Source of the DNA: Akkermansiaceae bacterium
GTDB lineage: Bacteria > Verrucomicrobiota > Verrucomicrobiia > Verrucomicrobiales > Akkermansiaceae
Direction: 5' to 3'
DNA: 11,964 nt
NCBI GenBank assembly: GCA_028293225.1
Contig: JAQGPE010000218.1
Span: forward strand, 1-11,964
Positions 1-7,060 of the stretch are shown here, piece by piece. The notes under the pieces were generated by a model. It ran no database searches, was not told the DNA's origin, and worked only from the letters and a program-made list of their open reading frames with translations. The position numbers were made by a program, and so were the translations under genes. The stretch's first letter is position 1. Each line of letters begins with the position of its first letter.

Positions 1-619
1 TTAGATCGACCACCCCGCGCACTTCCTTGTGTTCATTGCGGAAGTAGTCGAAGGGAGGCACCAGCGGCGGCTCGAAGCGGCTGAAGGGCTTCAGACCGGT
101 AGTGGCGGCGGTCGAAGTAAAGATCCCCAGCGCATACTGCGGGATACTGGTGTCGCCCCACAGCCAGAAGAGCCGGTCGCCATAGCGGGCCACCTGGACG
201 GTGTCGCAGCCATGCACGCCGAAATCCACCTCCGGCACCTTGTCGCCGAGCTTCTCCGCCTCCGCGAAAACGCCCGCTCCCGTCAGACGCCCGAGCCGCT
301 TGGCGACGATGCGCCGCTCCACCTCGATCCGCAGCTTGCCGCCCGGCACCGGCTTGGCACGGACGCCTTCATAGCCGAAGCCATCCTTCGCCACCCCGTA
401 GCCCTGGCCCTTGATCCCGAACCAGACTTCGTGGTTCATCAGCTCCGGATCATCGAGCGCGATCACACCGAGATTATCGGTCACATGGCGGACATCATGG
501 GTCGTTTTCAGCTCCACCAGCGGCACCGGCCAGCCGTTCTCCTTATCCACCACCTCGATCCGGAAGGGCTGAATCGCGAGGAGGGGCAGGGGAGCCAGCC
601 AGGCCAGGAGTTTGAGCAT
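1..619 (-). CDS. Exported protein of unknown function, N-terminal part (runs off left edge)
   Basis: An open frame of 206 codons starts at the ATG at 619-617 and continues without a stop past base 1, so the C-terminus is missing. Residues 1-15 (MLKLLAWLAPLPLLA) are a short positively charged hydrophobic leader, read as a signal peptide. Residues about 19-100 look like a small beta-sandwich of the carboxypeptidase-regulatory/transthyretin type, with a TDNLG turn at 47-51. After 'AKRLGRLTGAG' (106-116) comes the start of a second domain with CDTVQVARYGDRLFWLWGDT (138-157). From memory, similar 'RL.R.TG.G...DSV...Y.G.L.WFWGDT' arrangements occur in large hypothetical secreted proteins of planctomycetes and verrucomicrobia, perhaps beta-propellers. 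I cannot assign a reaction. It is divergent from the hydrolase at 711. Only a GGGG directly before the ATG could serve as a ribosome site, so the start is fair, not certain. Confidence 0.75.
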   Translation of the reverse strand, partial: MLKLLAWLAPLPLLAIQPFRIEVVDKENGWPVPLVELKTTHDVRHVTDNLGVIALDDPELMNHEVWFGIKGQGYGVAKDGFGYEGVRAKPVPGGKLRIEVERRIVAKRLGRLTGAGVFAEAEKLGDKVPEVDFGVHGCDTVQVARYGDRLFWLWGDTSIPQYALGIFTSTAATTGLKPFSRFEPPLVPPFDYFRNEHKEVRGVVDL

Positions 620-710
620 GCCCCATCATTCGATCAGACAACCGGAATCCTTTCAAAAGCAAACGTCATCCCGCTTGACCGGCATCGTTCCGCCATCTCC
701 ATGATACGCC
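620..710. promoter_or_regulatory. Divergent intergenic region between exported protein and hydrolase
   Basis: This 91 bp stretch separates two divergently transcribed genes, so it must hold both promoters if each gene has its own. On the minus strand, TTGCTT (657-662) and TCTGAT (633-638) lie 18 bp apart and resemble a weak sigma-70 pair. The implied transcript start would leave a leader of only about 7 bases before the ATG at 619. On the plus strand, TTGACC (675-680) is a good -35 box but no properly spaced -10 follows. No operator-like repeat was seen. Weak inference only. Confidence 0.25.
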
Positions 711-1619
711 ATGAACCGGATCCTGCTGCACAACATCGCCCTCGCCACGGCCCTGCTCAGCAATTCATGCATTACCCGCCGCGCCACCGACTTTCTGACC
801 ATCCCGAACCGCGCGGTCGATGGCGCTCATTGGGAGAAGGAAGCAGGTGTGCACCCACAGCGCTTCACGGTCGTCGCCAGCGACGGCATTCAGCTTTCCT
901 GCCTCATTCTTGAGGCCAACCCCGCGGTGAAAAAACGCGGCACCGCCTATCTCTTCCACGGCCTCGGCAACAGCAAGGAGCAGATGCTGCCGACCGCGCG
1001 CCGTCTCTCCGATGCCGGCTTCCGCTGTGTGGCCTGGGACAGCCGCGGTCACGGCAAAAGCGGCGGCGTGCGGATCAGCTACGGCATCCGCGAAGTCGAC
1101 GACGCCCGCCGCGTGATCGCCGAAGGCCGCAAGCGCGACCACGGCCGCCGCGGCACGGAGGTGATCTGGGCCTACTCGATGGGCACCGCCGTCGCCCTCC
1201 AGACCCTGCCATATCTGCCGGAGGTGAAAGCCGCGGTCCTGCTCGCCCCGATCGCCGATCTCGGCGGCGTGATCCGTTACCAGGCCAGCGCGAACTACCA
1301 TGGCTCCCTGACTCCGCTGCTGCCGCTGGTACGCGCCGATATCCGCAGCACCGCCGGCTTCGATCCGAACCAAGTCCGGCCGGTCGACGCTCTGCGTCTG
1401 ACGAAGTGCAAGCTGCTGCTGGTCCACGGCGGACAGGACCGGGTGATCCCTCCCAGCCAGTCGCAGAAATTGCTCGATGCCAGCGCGCCCGGCCAGAGCC
1501 GCCGCGTTCTCATTCCCGGCTTCCTCCACCACCAGGTCATGTGGGAGCTCCCGGAAAAAACCCAGGCCGAGGCCGTGCAGTTCCTGGTCGATGAGTCGAA
1601 GCCCCGCTGGCTGCGCTGA
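711..1619 (+). CDS. Exported alpha/beta hydrolase (serine hydrolase)
   Basis: A 302-residue protein with the full alpha/beta-hydrolase fold signature. HGLGN (83-87) forms the oxyanion-hole loop, and AYSMG (154-158) is a variant nucleophile elbow (Ala for the first Gly) with Ser156 as nucleophile. GGQDRVIP (240-247) supplies the acid Asp243, and FLHH (271-274) the catalytic His273 or His274. WDSRGHGKS (109-117) is the usual strand-5 loop of lysophospholipase/esterase-like members. The first 20 residues form a hydrophobic leader ending in SNSC. This resembles a lipobox but lacks Leu at -3, so it could be a lipoprotein (Cys20) or a plain secreted protein. The substrate is unknown; an ester or acyl group is likely. 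It converges on the formylglycine-generating enzyme gene with only 7 bp between stops. No good Shine-Dalgarno precedes the ATG. Confidence 0.88.
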   Translation: MNRILLHNIALATALLSNSCITRRATDFLTIPNRAVDGAHWEKEAGVHPQRFTVVASDGIQLSCLILEANPAVKKRGTAYLFHGLGNSKEQMLPTARRLSDAGFRCVAWDSRGHGKSGGVRISYGIREVDDARRVIAEGRKRDHGRRGTEVIWAYSMGTAVALQTLPYLPEVKAAVLLAPIADLGGVIRYQASANYHGSLTPLLPLVRADIRSTAGFDPNQVRPVDALRLTKCKLLLVHGGQDRVIPPSQSQKLLDASAPGQSRRVLIPGFLHHQVMWELPEKTQAEAVQFLVDESKPRWLR

Positions 1620-1626
1620 GCGCCGG

Positions 1627-2700
1627 TCAGTCCTTCACGCAGCGGAAGCCCGCATGATTGGTCGGCGAGTCGCCGGCCTGGGACTGCCGCGCCGCCGGAC
1701 GGTAGCGCATGCAGTAGGAGGCGTGGCAGAGGAAAGAGCCGCCCTTGATGACATGGCAGATCGGACCCTGGCCTTTTTCGCCGCTGTCGGGATTCACCCA
1801 GACCTCGGGACCCTTCGGATTATTGACCGGACTTTCATAGAAATAGGCAGGATCGTAGAGGTCCGAGCAGATCTCCCAGACATTGCCGGCCATATCGTAG
1901 AGCCCGACGGTATTGGCCGGGAAACTCGCCACCGGCGCCGCACCGGTGAAACCATCCTCGCCGGTATTTTTGTTAGGGAATTCGCCCTGCCAGATGTTCG
2001 CCATCCATTTCCCGCCTGGCTGAAGTTCATCACCCCAGGCGAATAGCCGCTGGTCCAGAATGCCGCGGGCCGCATACTCCCACTCGGCTTCGGTCGGCAG
2101 CCGTTTCTTCGCCCATTTGGCATAGGCCGCCGCATCGTCGTAGGTCACGCACACCACCGGGCAGTTGCCTTTGCCTTCGATCGTTGAACCGCTTCCGCCG
2201 GGCTGGCGCCAGTTGGCGGTGGGGTCCACGATCCACCATTCCAGCACTTTGCCGGGCGCATTCGGGTCGCCCTTGATGTGGGGATTCTCCCGGAAAATGA
2301 TCGCACCATTGGCGATCCTGCCCTTCGGCAGGTCGGCGATCGCTCCCTCCGGAAGATCCCCCGGCTTGATCTCCTGTTCCGCGAAGGTGACGAAGTCCGT
2401 CGCCTTCACAAAGGCGGCAAACTGATCGTTGGTGACCTCGGTCTTGTCGATCCAGAAGCCGTTGACCTCCACCTCATGCGCGGGCTCCTCCTCGGCATAG
2501 CGTTTCGGACCGGACGTTGTCTCGATCGGCCCGCTGTGACCCATGGTGAAACGGCCGCCTTTCAGATGGATCATCCCGTCCTTCTCTTCCGGTGATGTGG
2601 CCTGGGCGGCGGCTTCCGGGGCGGCAGGGGTGACCGCCGTGGGCCCGGTCTTGTCCTTGCACCCCGCCAACAGCAGGAGAATCGGCAAAAGTCGCTTCAT
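1627..2700 (-). CDS. Formylglycine-generating enzyme (sulfatase-modifying factor), lipoprotein form
   Basis: A 357-residue protein of the FGE-sulfatase (SUMF1/EgtB/PvdO) fold. Fold markers include GGRFTMG (48-54), KRLPTEAEWEYAARG (199-213), GLYDMAGNVWE (266-276) and the ending KGGSF...GFRC (319-354). Cys325 and Cys330 in FLCHASYCMRYR match the copper-binding cysteine pair of true FGE, which turns a sulfatase active-site cysteine into formylglycine using O2; many paralogues lack this pair. Cys180 and Cys184 may form a further disulfide. The N-terminus MKRLLPILLLLAGC has a standard lipobox (LAGC, Cys14), followed by a Pro/Ala/Thr-rich linker (about 15-40). The protein is therefore predicted to be membrane-attached outside the cytoplasm. 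No sulfatase gene lies in the window, so partners must be elsewhere. A formylglycine-unrelated role remains possible. Its start is 46 bp from the divergent hisA. Confidence 0.9.
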   Translation of the reverse strand: MKRLLPILLLLAGCKDKTGPTAVTPAAPEAAAQATSPEEKDGMIHLKGGRFTMGHSGPIETTSGPKRYAEEEPAHEVEVNGFWIDKTEVTNDQFAAFVKATDFVTFAEQEIKPGDLPEGAIADLPKGRIANGAIIFRENPHIKGDPNAPGKVLEWWIVDPTANWRQPGGSGSTIEGKGNCPVVCVTYDDAAAYAKWAKKRLPTEAEWEYAARGILDQRLFAWGDELQPGGKWMANIWQGEFPNKNTGEDGFTGAAPVASFPANTVGLYDMAGNVWEICSDLYDPAYFYESPVNNPKGPEVWVNPDSGEKGQGPICHVIKGGSFLCHASYCMRYRPAARQSQAGDSPTNHAGFRCVKD

Positions 2701-2746
2701 GGTTGCTTGGCTGGCGGCACCCTAGCGGTCTACTTTCTCGCCCGCC

Positions 2747-3511
2747 ATGACGAAGTTCCGCCCCTGCATTGATCTCCACGAGGGAAAGGTGAAGCAGATC
2801 GTGGGCGGAACCCTGAGCGATCACGGCCCCGGCCCGCGGGAAAACTTCGTCTCGCCGGACGGCGCCGGAGACTTCGCGGGCCGCTTCCGCGCCGATCGCC
2901 TGACCGGCGGACACATTATCAAGCTGGGCCCCGGCAACGATGAGGCCGCAAAAGATGCGCTCGCCGCCTGGCCGGGCGGCATGCAACTCGGCGGCGGCAT
3001 CCATGCCGGAAATGCGGCCCAATGGCTCGCGGCAGGAGCCAGCCACATCATCATTACTTCTTCACTCTTTGATAGTTTCTATCATTTTTCCGATTCGAAC
3101 TTAGCATCCATCGTCGCCGCAGCCGGCTCCGACCGGATCGTCATCGACCTCTCCTGCCGCCGCACCGCCGATGGCTGGACCGTCGCAATGAACCGCTGGC
3201 AGACCCTGACCGATCTCCATATCACTCCGGCGGTGCTCGACCGCCTCGCCCCCCACTGCGCGGAATTCCTGATCCACGCCGCCGATGTCGAAGGCCTCTG
3301 CCGCGGCATCGACGGCGACCTGGTGAAGGTCCTCGGCGACTGGGGCGGCTGCCCGATCACCTACGCCGGCGGCGCCGCCTCCATGGCCGACGTCGAAAAG
3401 GTCCAGGAATTGAGCGGCGGCAAGGTCGATGTCACCGTTGGCTCCGCGCTCGATCTTTTCGGCGGCTCCGGCATCCCATACGATACCCTGGTGGCCTGGA
3501 ACCGCCGCTGA
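2747..3511 (+). CDS. hisA: Phosphoribosylformimino-5-aminoimidazole carboxamide ribotide isomerase, eukaryotic (His6) type
   Basis: A 254-residue TIM-barrel isomerase for the fourth step of histidine biosynthesis (ProFAR to PRFAR). The sequence follows the plant/fungal His6 form rather than the usual bacterial HisA: FRPCIDLHEGKVKQIVG (4-20), LTGGHIIKLG (52-61), GGMQLGGGIHAGN (77-89), IDLSCRR (133-139) and VDVTVGSALDLFGG (227-240). Asp9 and Asp134 are the expected acid/base pair; Asp180 lies in HAADVEG near the phosphate/substrate end. Length agrees with the family. No other his gene is present in the window, so it is detached from any his operon and heads a plus-strand gene run instead. A patch at residues 104-119 uses AT-rich codons unlike the rest. 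From memory, the eukaryotic-type family is described for few bacteria, so transfer or an old lineage-specific variant is possible. Confidence 0.9.
   Translation: MTKFRPCIDLHEGKVKQIVGGTLSDHGPGPRENFVSPDGAGDFAGRFRADRLTGGHIIKLGPGNDEAAKDALAAWPGGMQLGGGIHAGNAAQWLAAGASHIIITSSLFDSFYHFSDSNLASIVAAAGSDRIVIDLSCRRTADGWTVAMNRWQTLTDLHITPAVLDRLAPHCAEFLIHAADVEGLCRGIDGDLVKVLGDWGGCPITYAGGAASMADVEKVQELSGGKVDVTVGSALDLFGGSGIPYDTLVAWNRR
3070..3089 (+). other. AT-rich hairpin followed by T-run inside hisA
   Basis: TGATAG-TTT-CTATCA is a perfect 6 bp stem with a 3-base loop, followed directly by five T residues. It has the shape of a small intrinsic terminator but lies inside the coding frame (residues 108-115), and the stem is mostly A-T pairs, so it would be weak. 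It may be chance within an AT-rich codon patch. Confidence 0.3.
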
Positions 3512-3528
3512 CAACTCCCCCAACTGGC

Positions 3529-4266
3529 ATGGCGAAACCTCACGATCTGACCTACCTCCCCGCAAGCTTCGAACTGGAGCAGGAAATCCTCGACCAGCTC
3601 AGCAGCCGTCCGGGCAGCCAGCGCTGCGTGGTCGGCCGCGATGAACTCCTGCTGATCACCCAGGATGTTCCAAAATCCGGCAACCCGGAGAGGGATGCGG
3701 TCGCCTTCTGGCGTCGCCACGACGGCCTATGGGTCGACACCCAGGGCGGCCGCGGCCTGCGCCGCCTTGCGGAGCTGATCGAGCGCTTCGCCGCCGAAAT
3801 CAAAGCCATCGAGACGGCGATCGACACCGTCGCCACCGCCGCCGAAGCCTTCGGCCTGGCCCGTGCCTCCGGTCCGCTGGCCCGCGCGACCCGCAATCTC
3901 GCCGTCGCCGTCGAGCAGGCCCTCGCCCAGGACGAAGACAGCAAGGAACTTCGCGCGCTCCGCGACCGGGTCCGCGAGGTCGAGCGCGCGGCGGAAACGG
4001 TCTATCAGGACACCCGGCTGGCACTGGAATTCCGGCAGGCCGAGCGGATCGAAAAGCAGAATTCCGCCTCGGAAGGTCTCACCAAAACGGTCTTCCAGTT
4101 GAACGTGCTGGCCGGATTTTTCCTGCCGGTGATCACCCTCTGCGGCCTCTTCCTGCTCTACTTCCACAGCAAGCTGACCTTCTGGCTGGCGGGCCCCTGC
4201 GGCCTTGCCATCGGTGCCGGCGTGGTTTTCATGCTCCTGAAGAACTCGGGCAAGTCATGGAAATGA
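3529..4266 (+). CDS. CorA-like membrane protein with C-terminal two-helix domain, no GMN motif
   Basis: A 245-residue protein with a polar N-terminal part (1-80) containing strand-like segments. A long charged helical region follows (about 78-185, likely coiled coil, with LRALRDRVREVERA at 141-154). Two closely spaced membrane helices lie at the C-terminus (about 191-212 and 216-237), and the tail KNSGKSWK is basic. This order, with TVFQLNVLAGFFLPVITLCG (187-206) entering the first helix, matches the CorA/MIT magnesium-transporter plan, where the family has a Gly-Met-Asn loop between the helices. Here the loop reads LYFHSKLTF, so the pore signature is absent and Mg2+ transport should not be assumed. 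It begins 17 bp after hisA and its stop overlaps the peptidase start by ATGA, which implies translational coupling. The true function is unknown; a membrane sensor or partner of the peptidase is possible. Confidence 0.72.
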   Translation: MAKPHDLTYLPASFELEQEILDQLSSRPGSQRCVVGRDELLLITQDVPKSGNPERDAVAFWRRHDGLWVDTQGGRGLRRLAELIERFAAEIKAIETAIDTVATAAEAFGLARASGPLARATRNLAVAVEQALAQDEDSKELRALRDRVREVERAAETVYQDTRLALEFRQAERIEKQNSASEGLTKTVFQLNVLAGFFLPVITLCGLFLLYFHSKLTFWLAGPCGLAIGAGVVFMLLKNSGKSWK

Positions 4267-5066
4267 TCCGGATCGCGATTCTGCTCGGCCTGATCGCCTT
4301 GGTCGGCGGAATCCTGTTCTGGCACAGCCGCCGCGTCCGCAATCTCCGCGAACAGTTGCGGAAAAAGCGCCTCGATCCGCGGGAAACGGCCATCGTGGTG
4401 GAGCATTTCCCGCTCTGGGAGGTCATTCCGGACGAGATCCGCCGCGATGTCGAGGGCTGGATGCGCGTCTTCATCGCCGAGAAGAGCTTCGAAGCCTGCG
4501 GCGGTCTGGAAACGATTACCGAGGAAATGTTGCTCGCGATCTCCGCTCCGGCCTGCCTGCTGGTCGCCAGGCGTCCGCAGGATTTCTACGAGCGCCTGCG
4601 CAGCATCCTGATCTACCCGGACGCCTTCACCGTGCGGGAGGACGGCTATGGCGAGGATGCCCGCCTGGGCGAATCCTGGGTCACCGGCAGCGTGGTGCTT
4701 TCCTGGCAGAGCGTGAAACAGGGCGACGCCAACGTCGAAGACGGCCTGAACGTGGTCCTGCACGAGTTCGCCCATCAGCTCGATCAGGGCGATGGCGACG
4801 CCGACGGCCTGCCCGAGCTGGAGGAACCGGAGGACGTCGGCCAGTGGTCGCGGGTCTTCCGCCCCGCTTACCAGGGCTTCTGCGAGCGGGTCAATGCCGG
4901 CCGGCGCTCGGTGATCGACGATTATGGCGCGGAAAGTCCGGCCGAATTTTTCGCCGTGGTGACCGAGACATTCTTCGAACGTCCGAAAGGTCTGCGGCGC
5001 GAAGAGCCGGAAGTATACGCCGAACTGGCGCACTTTTACGGCATGGACCCGGCCTCCTGGGACTGA
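4263..5066 (+). CDS. mtfA: Membrane-anchored zinc metallopeptidase, MtfA (M90) family
   Basis: A 267-residue protein, close to the 265 residues of E. coli MtfA. HEFAHQLD (167-174) is the zinc site: His167 and His171 bind metal and Glu168 is the catalytic base. Glu228 in ESPAEFFAVVTETFF (224-238) is the likely third ligand. Other family landmarks are LDPRETAIVVEHFP (37-50) and SWVTGSVVLSWQSV (138-151). Residues 3-20 form a hydrophobic helix followed by HSRRVRNLREQLRKKR, so this version seems to be inserted in the membrane with the domain in the cytoplasm; E. coli MtfA is soluble and acts on the regulator Mlc. The start at 4263 gives an ATGA overlap with the upstream stop; an in-frame ATG at 4257 would add two residues. 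No Mlc or PTS gene is nearby, so the substrate is open. Confidence 0.87.
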   Translation: MIRIAILLGLIALVGGILFWHSRRVRNLREQLRKKRLDPRETAIVVEHFPLWEVIPDEIRRDVEGWMRVFIAEKSFEACGGLETITEEMLLAISAPACLLVARRPQDFYERLRSILIYPDAFTVREDGYGEDARLGESWVTGSVVLSWQSVKQGDANVEDGLNVVLHEFAHQLDQGDGDADGLPELEEPEDVGQWSRVFRPAYQGFCERVNAGRRSVIDDYGAESPAEFFAVVTETFFERPKGLRREEPEVYAELAHFYGMDPASWD

Positions 5067-5128
5067 GCCCCTGAACGGGCGGAAAAACCATTGGGAAAAG
5101 CGGCCGACGTGTGATTGCGTCAGGGCGC

Positions 5129-6043
5129 ATGCGCTGCTTCTACTCGCAGGACCTGGAACTGAGCCTTCCCTCCGGCCATCCCTTCCCGATGGACAAGTTC
5201 CGGATCTCGAAGGACATGCTGCTGGACGGCGGCATCCTGCGCCCGGAGGAGATCGTGGAGGTCAGGGCGGTGGACGCCCACCTGCTCGGCGCGGTCCATG
5301 ACAAGACCTACATCTCGAACATTTACTCCGGCCTGATGGACCGCAAGCAGGAGATCCGGCTCGGCCTGCCGGTCACGCCGCAGCTCTACACCCGCAGCGC
5401 TACCGAGGTCGAGGCCACCCGCATGGCTTGCCACGCCGCCCTGGCGGAGGGCGTTTCCGTCTGCCTCGCCGGTGGCACCCACCATGCTTTCCACGAGCAC
5501 GGCGAGGGCTACTGCGTTTTCAATGACGTCGCCGTCGCGATCCGGGATCTCCAGATGCGCCAGCCGGGCATCAAGGTAATGGTGGTCGATACCGACGCGC
5601 ACCAGGGCAACGGCACCGCCGCCCTGCTCGGCGACGACCCGCGCGTGTTCACCTACTCGATCCACGTCGGTAAAAATTACCCGACCCAGAAAGTGCGGAG
5701 CTCCATGGACGTCGAGACCGTCCGCTACGTCGAAGGGGATATGTATCTGAAGCAGCTCTTCAGCACCCTGGCCGGGGCGCTCGATACCTTCGCACCCGAT
5801 CTGGTCATCTGGATCGCCGGCGCCGACAACCACCGCAACGACCGCTTCGGCCAGATGCACCTTTCCGTGAAGGATCTGCAGCGCCGCGACGAGGTCCTGC
5901 TGCGGGCCTTCATCCGCAACCGCGTGCCGGTCGCCGTGCTCTATGGCGGCGGCTACAACCGCCAGGCCGAGTTCACCGCCAAGATCCACCGCAATACCGT
6001 GGCCACGGCCAAGAAGTTGGCCAGCGAGTTTCGCGGATTGTGA
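5129..6043 (+). CDS. Histone deacetylase superfamily (AcuC/class IV-like) metal-dependent deacetylase
   Basis: A 304-residue arginase-fold deacetylase that removes acyl groups from lysine or small amines. GGTHHAF (115-121) gives the His118/His119 pair, and GEGYCVFND (125-133) the following loop. VVDTDAHQGNGTA (152-164) carries zinc ligands Asp156 and His158. GADNHRNDRFGQMHLS (231-246) supplies the third ligand Asp233, and LYGGGYN (271-277) the transition-state Tyr276. All catalytic residues appear intact. The wording DAHQGNG resembles HDAC11/class IV and bacterial relatives more than class I. The ATG at 5129 is preceded by AGGG and puts the first residues at the normal family start; a GTG at 5111 would add six residues. 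It lies 62 bp after the peptidase gene and 48 bp before the reductase. The real substrate cannot be read from sequence. Confidence 0.87.
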   Translation: MRCFYSQDLELSLPSGHPFPMDKFRISKDMLLDGGILRPEEIVEVRAVDAHLLGAVHDKTYISNIYSGLMDRKQEIRLGLPVTPQLYTRSATEVEATRMACHAALAEGVSVCLAGGTHHAFHEHGEGYCVFNDVAVAIRDLQMRQPGIKVMVVDTDAHQGNGTAALLGDDPRVFTYSIHVGKNYPTQKVRSSMDVETVRYVEGDMYLKQLFSTLAGALDTFAPDLVIWIAGADNHRNDRFGQMHLSVKDLQRRDEVLLRAFIRNRVPVAVLYGGGYNRQAEFTAKIHRNTVATAKKLASEFRGL

Positions 6044-6091
6044 GGCGAGGGGAGTTGCGGCCACCGCGTCTCCCGTCGTAGGGAAGGGGGC

Positions 6092-7036
6092 GTGAGCTGG
6101 ACTTTCAAATCGGTAGCCGTCGTCGGAGCCGGCGCGGTGGGACTCTACTATGGCGCCCGCCTGGCGCGGAATGGCGAGGAGGTGAAATTCCTGCTGCGCA
6201 CCGACTTCGATGCGGTCCGGGCGAACGGCATCCAGGTCGAGAGCGTGGCCGGGGATTTCCACCTCGGCGAGGTGGCGGCTTTCAGGACTTCTGCGGAAAT
6301 CGGCCCGGTCGATCTGGTGATCGTGGCCTGGAAATCGACGTCGAATCATCTCTTCGAGTCGATCCTGCCGCCGCTGCTGCATGAGACGACCCAGATCCTC
6401 ACCCTGCAGAACGGCCTGGGAAATGGCGAGCTGCTCGCAGGCCTGTTCGGGCCGCAGCGGGTTCTCGGCGGGCTGTGCTTCGTCTGCCTCAACCGTCTCG
6501 CTTCCGGGGTGGTCAGCCATACGGCCGGCGGCCGCATCGCGGTGGGGGAATACCGCGTCGACGAGCGAGGTCGCGCCGAGGAAATCGCCCGCCGCCTTTC
6601 CGCTGCCAACATTCCCTGCGAAGCCGAGGACAATCTCGCAGCCGCCCAGTGGAAAAAGCTGATCTGGAACATCCCGTTCAATGGCCTGGCGATCGCCGAG
6701 GGCGGCGTCACCACCGACGTGCTGCTGGCAGCCGACGGCATCGAGGACGAGATCCGCGCGCTGATGACCGAAGTGGTCGCGACGGCGAATCAACTGGGCT
6801 TGAAGGTGGATTCGAAGCTGATCGAATCCAACATCGAGCGCACCCGCCCGATGGGTCCCTACCGGCCCTCCAGCATGATCGATTTCGTCGAGGGCCGTGA
6901 AGTCGAGTATGAGGCCATCTGGCAGGAGCCGCTGAGGCGCGCGCAAGCCGCTGGGGTAGCGGTGCCGCATCTGGAGAAGCTGGCGGCACGCATTCAAAAG
7001 CGGATCGCCGAGCGTGACTCGAAGATTGGCGGATAG
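6092..7036 (+). CDS. panE: 2-dehydropantoate 2-reductase (ketopantoate reductase) family
   Basis: A 314-residue protein with an N-terminal Rossmann domain: VVGAGAVGLYYGARLARNG (10-28) is the NADPH loop. LTLQNGLGN (103-111) is the second family signature. The C-terminal helical domain has AQWKKLIWNIPFN (185-197), whose Lys189 and Asn193 match the catalytic Lys and Asn of E. coli PanE. SSMIDFVEGREVEYE (260-274) holds the likely conserved acid Glu272. Known members reduce ketopantoate to pantoate for coenzyme A synthesis, but the family also includes reductases of other 2-oxo acids, and no panB or panC is nearby, so the substrate is probable rather than certain. The start is GTG at 6092, directly behind a strong GGAAGGGGG purine stretch with very short spacing; it places the Rossmann loop 11 residues in, as usual. 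Confidence 0.83.
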   Translation: MSWTFKSVAVVGAGAVGLYYGARLARNGEEVKFLLRTDFDAVRANGIQVESVAGDFHLGEVAAFRTSAEIGPVDLVIVAWKSTSNHLFESILPPLLHETTQILTLQNGLGNGELLAGLFGPQRVLGGLCFVCLNRLASGVVSHTAGGRIAVGEYRVDERGRAEEIARRLSAANIPCEAEDNLAAAQWKKLIWNIPFNGLAIAEGGVTTDVLLAADGIEDEIRALMTEVVATANQLGLKVDSKLIESNIERTRPMGPYRPSSMIDFVEGREVEYEAIWQEPLRRAQAAGVAVPHLEKLAARIQKRIAERDSKIGG

Positions 7037-7060
7037 GTCCGCACCCGCCAGGCTGCTGCG

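Noticed and set aside
675..707. TTGACC ... TGATAC as a sigma-70 promoter for the hydrolase
   Set aside because: Spacing is 21 bp, and the -10 would end only 3 bp before the ATG, leaving the transcript start inside the gene.
29..913. Plus-strand open frame of 294 codons at the left edge
   Set aside because: It runs antisense to the signal-peptide-bearing partial gene and then out of frame through the hydrolase start; composition is low in hydrophobic core patterns and motif-free.
3729..4256. Upstream extension of the peptidase frame
   Set aside because: The frame is open from 3729 but overlaps the CorA-like gene and encodes an Arg/Pro/Gly-rich shadow; the ATGA start at 4263 gives the family length.
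5068..5083. GCCC ... GGGC inverted repeat after the peptidase stop as a terminator
   Set aside because: The stem is only 4 bp and no T-run follows; expected by chance in this base composition.
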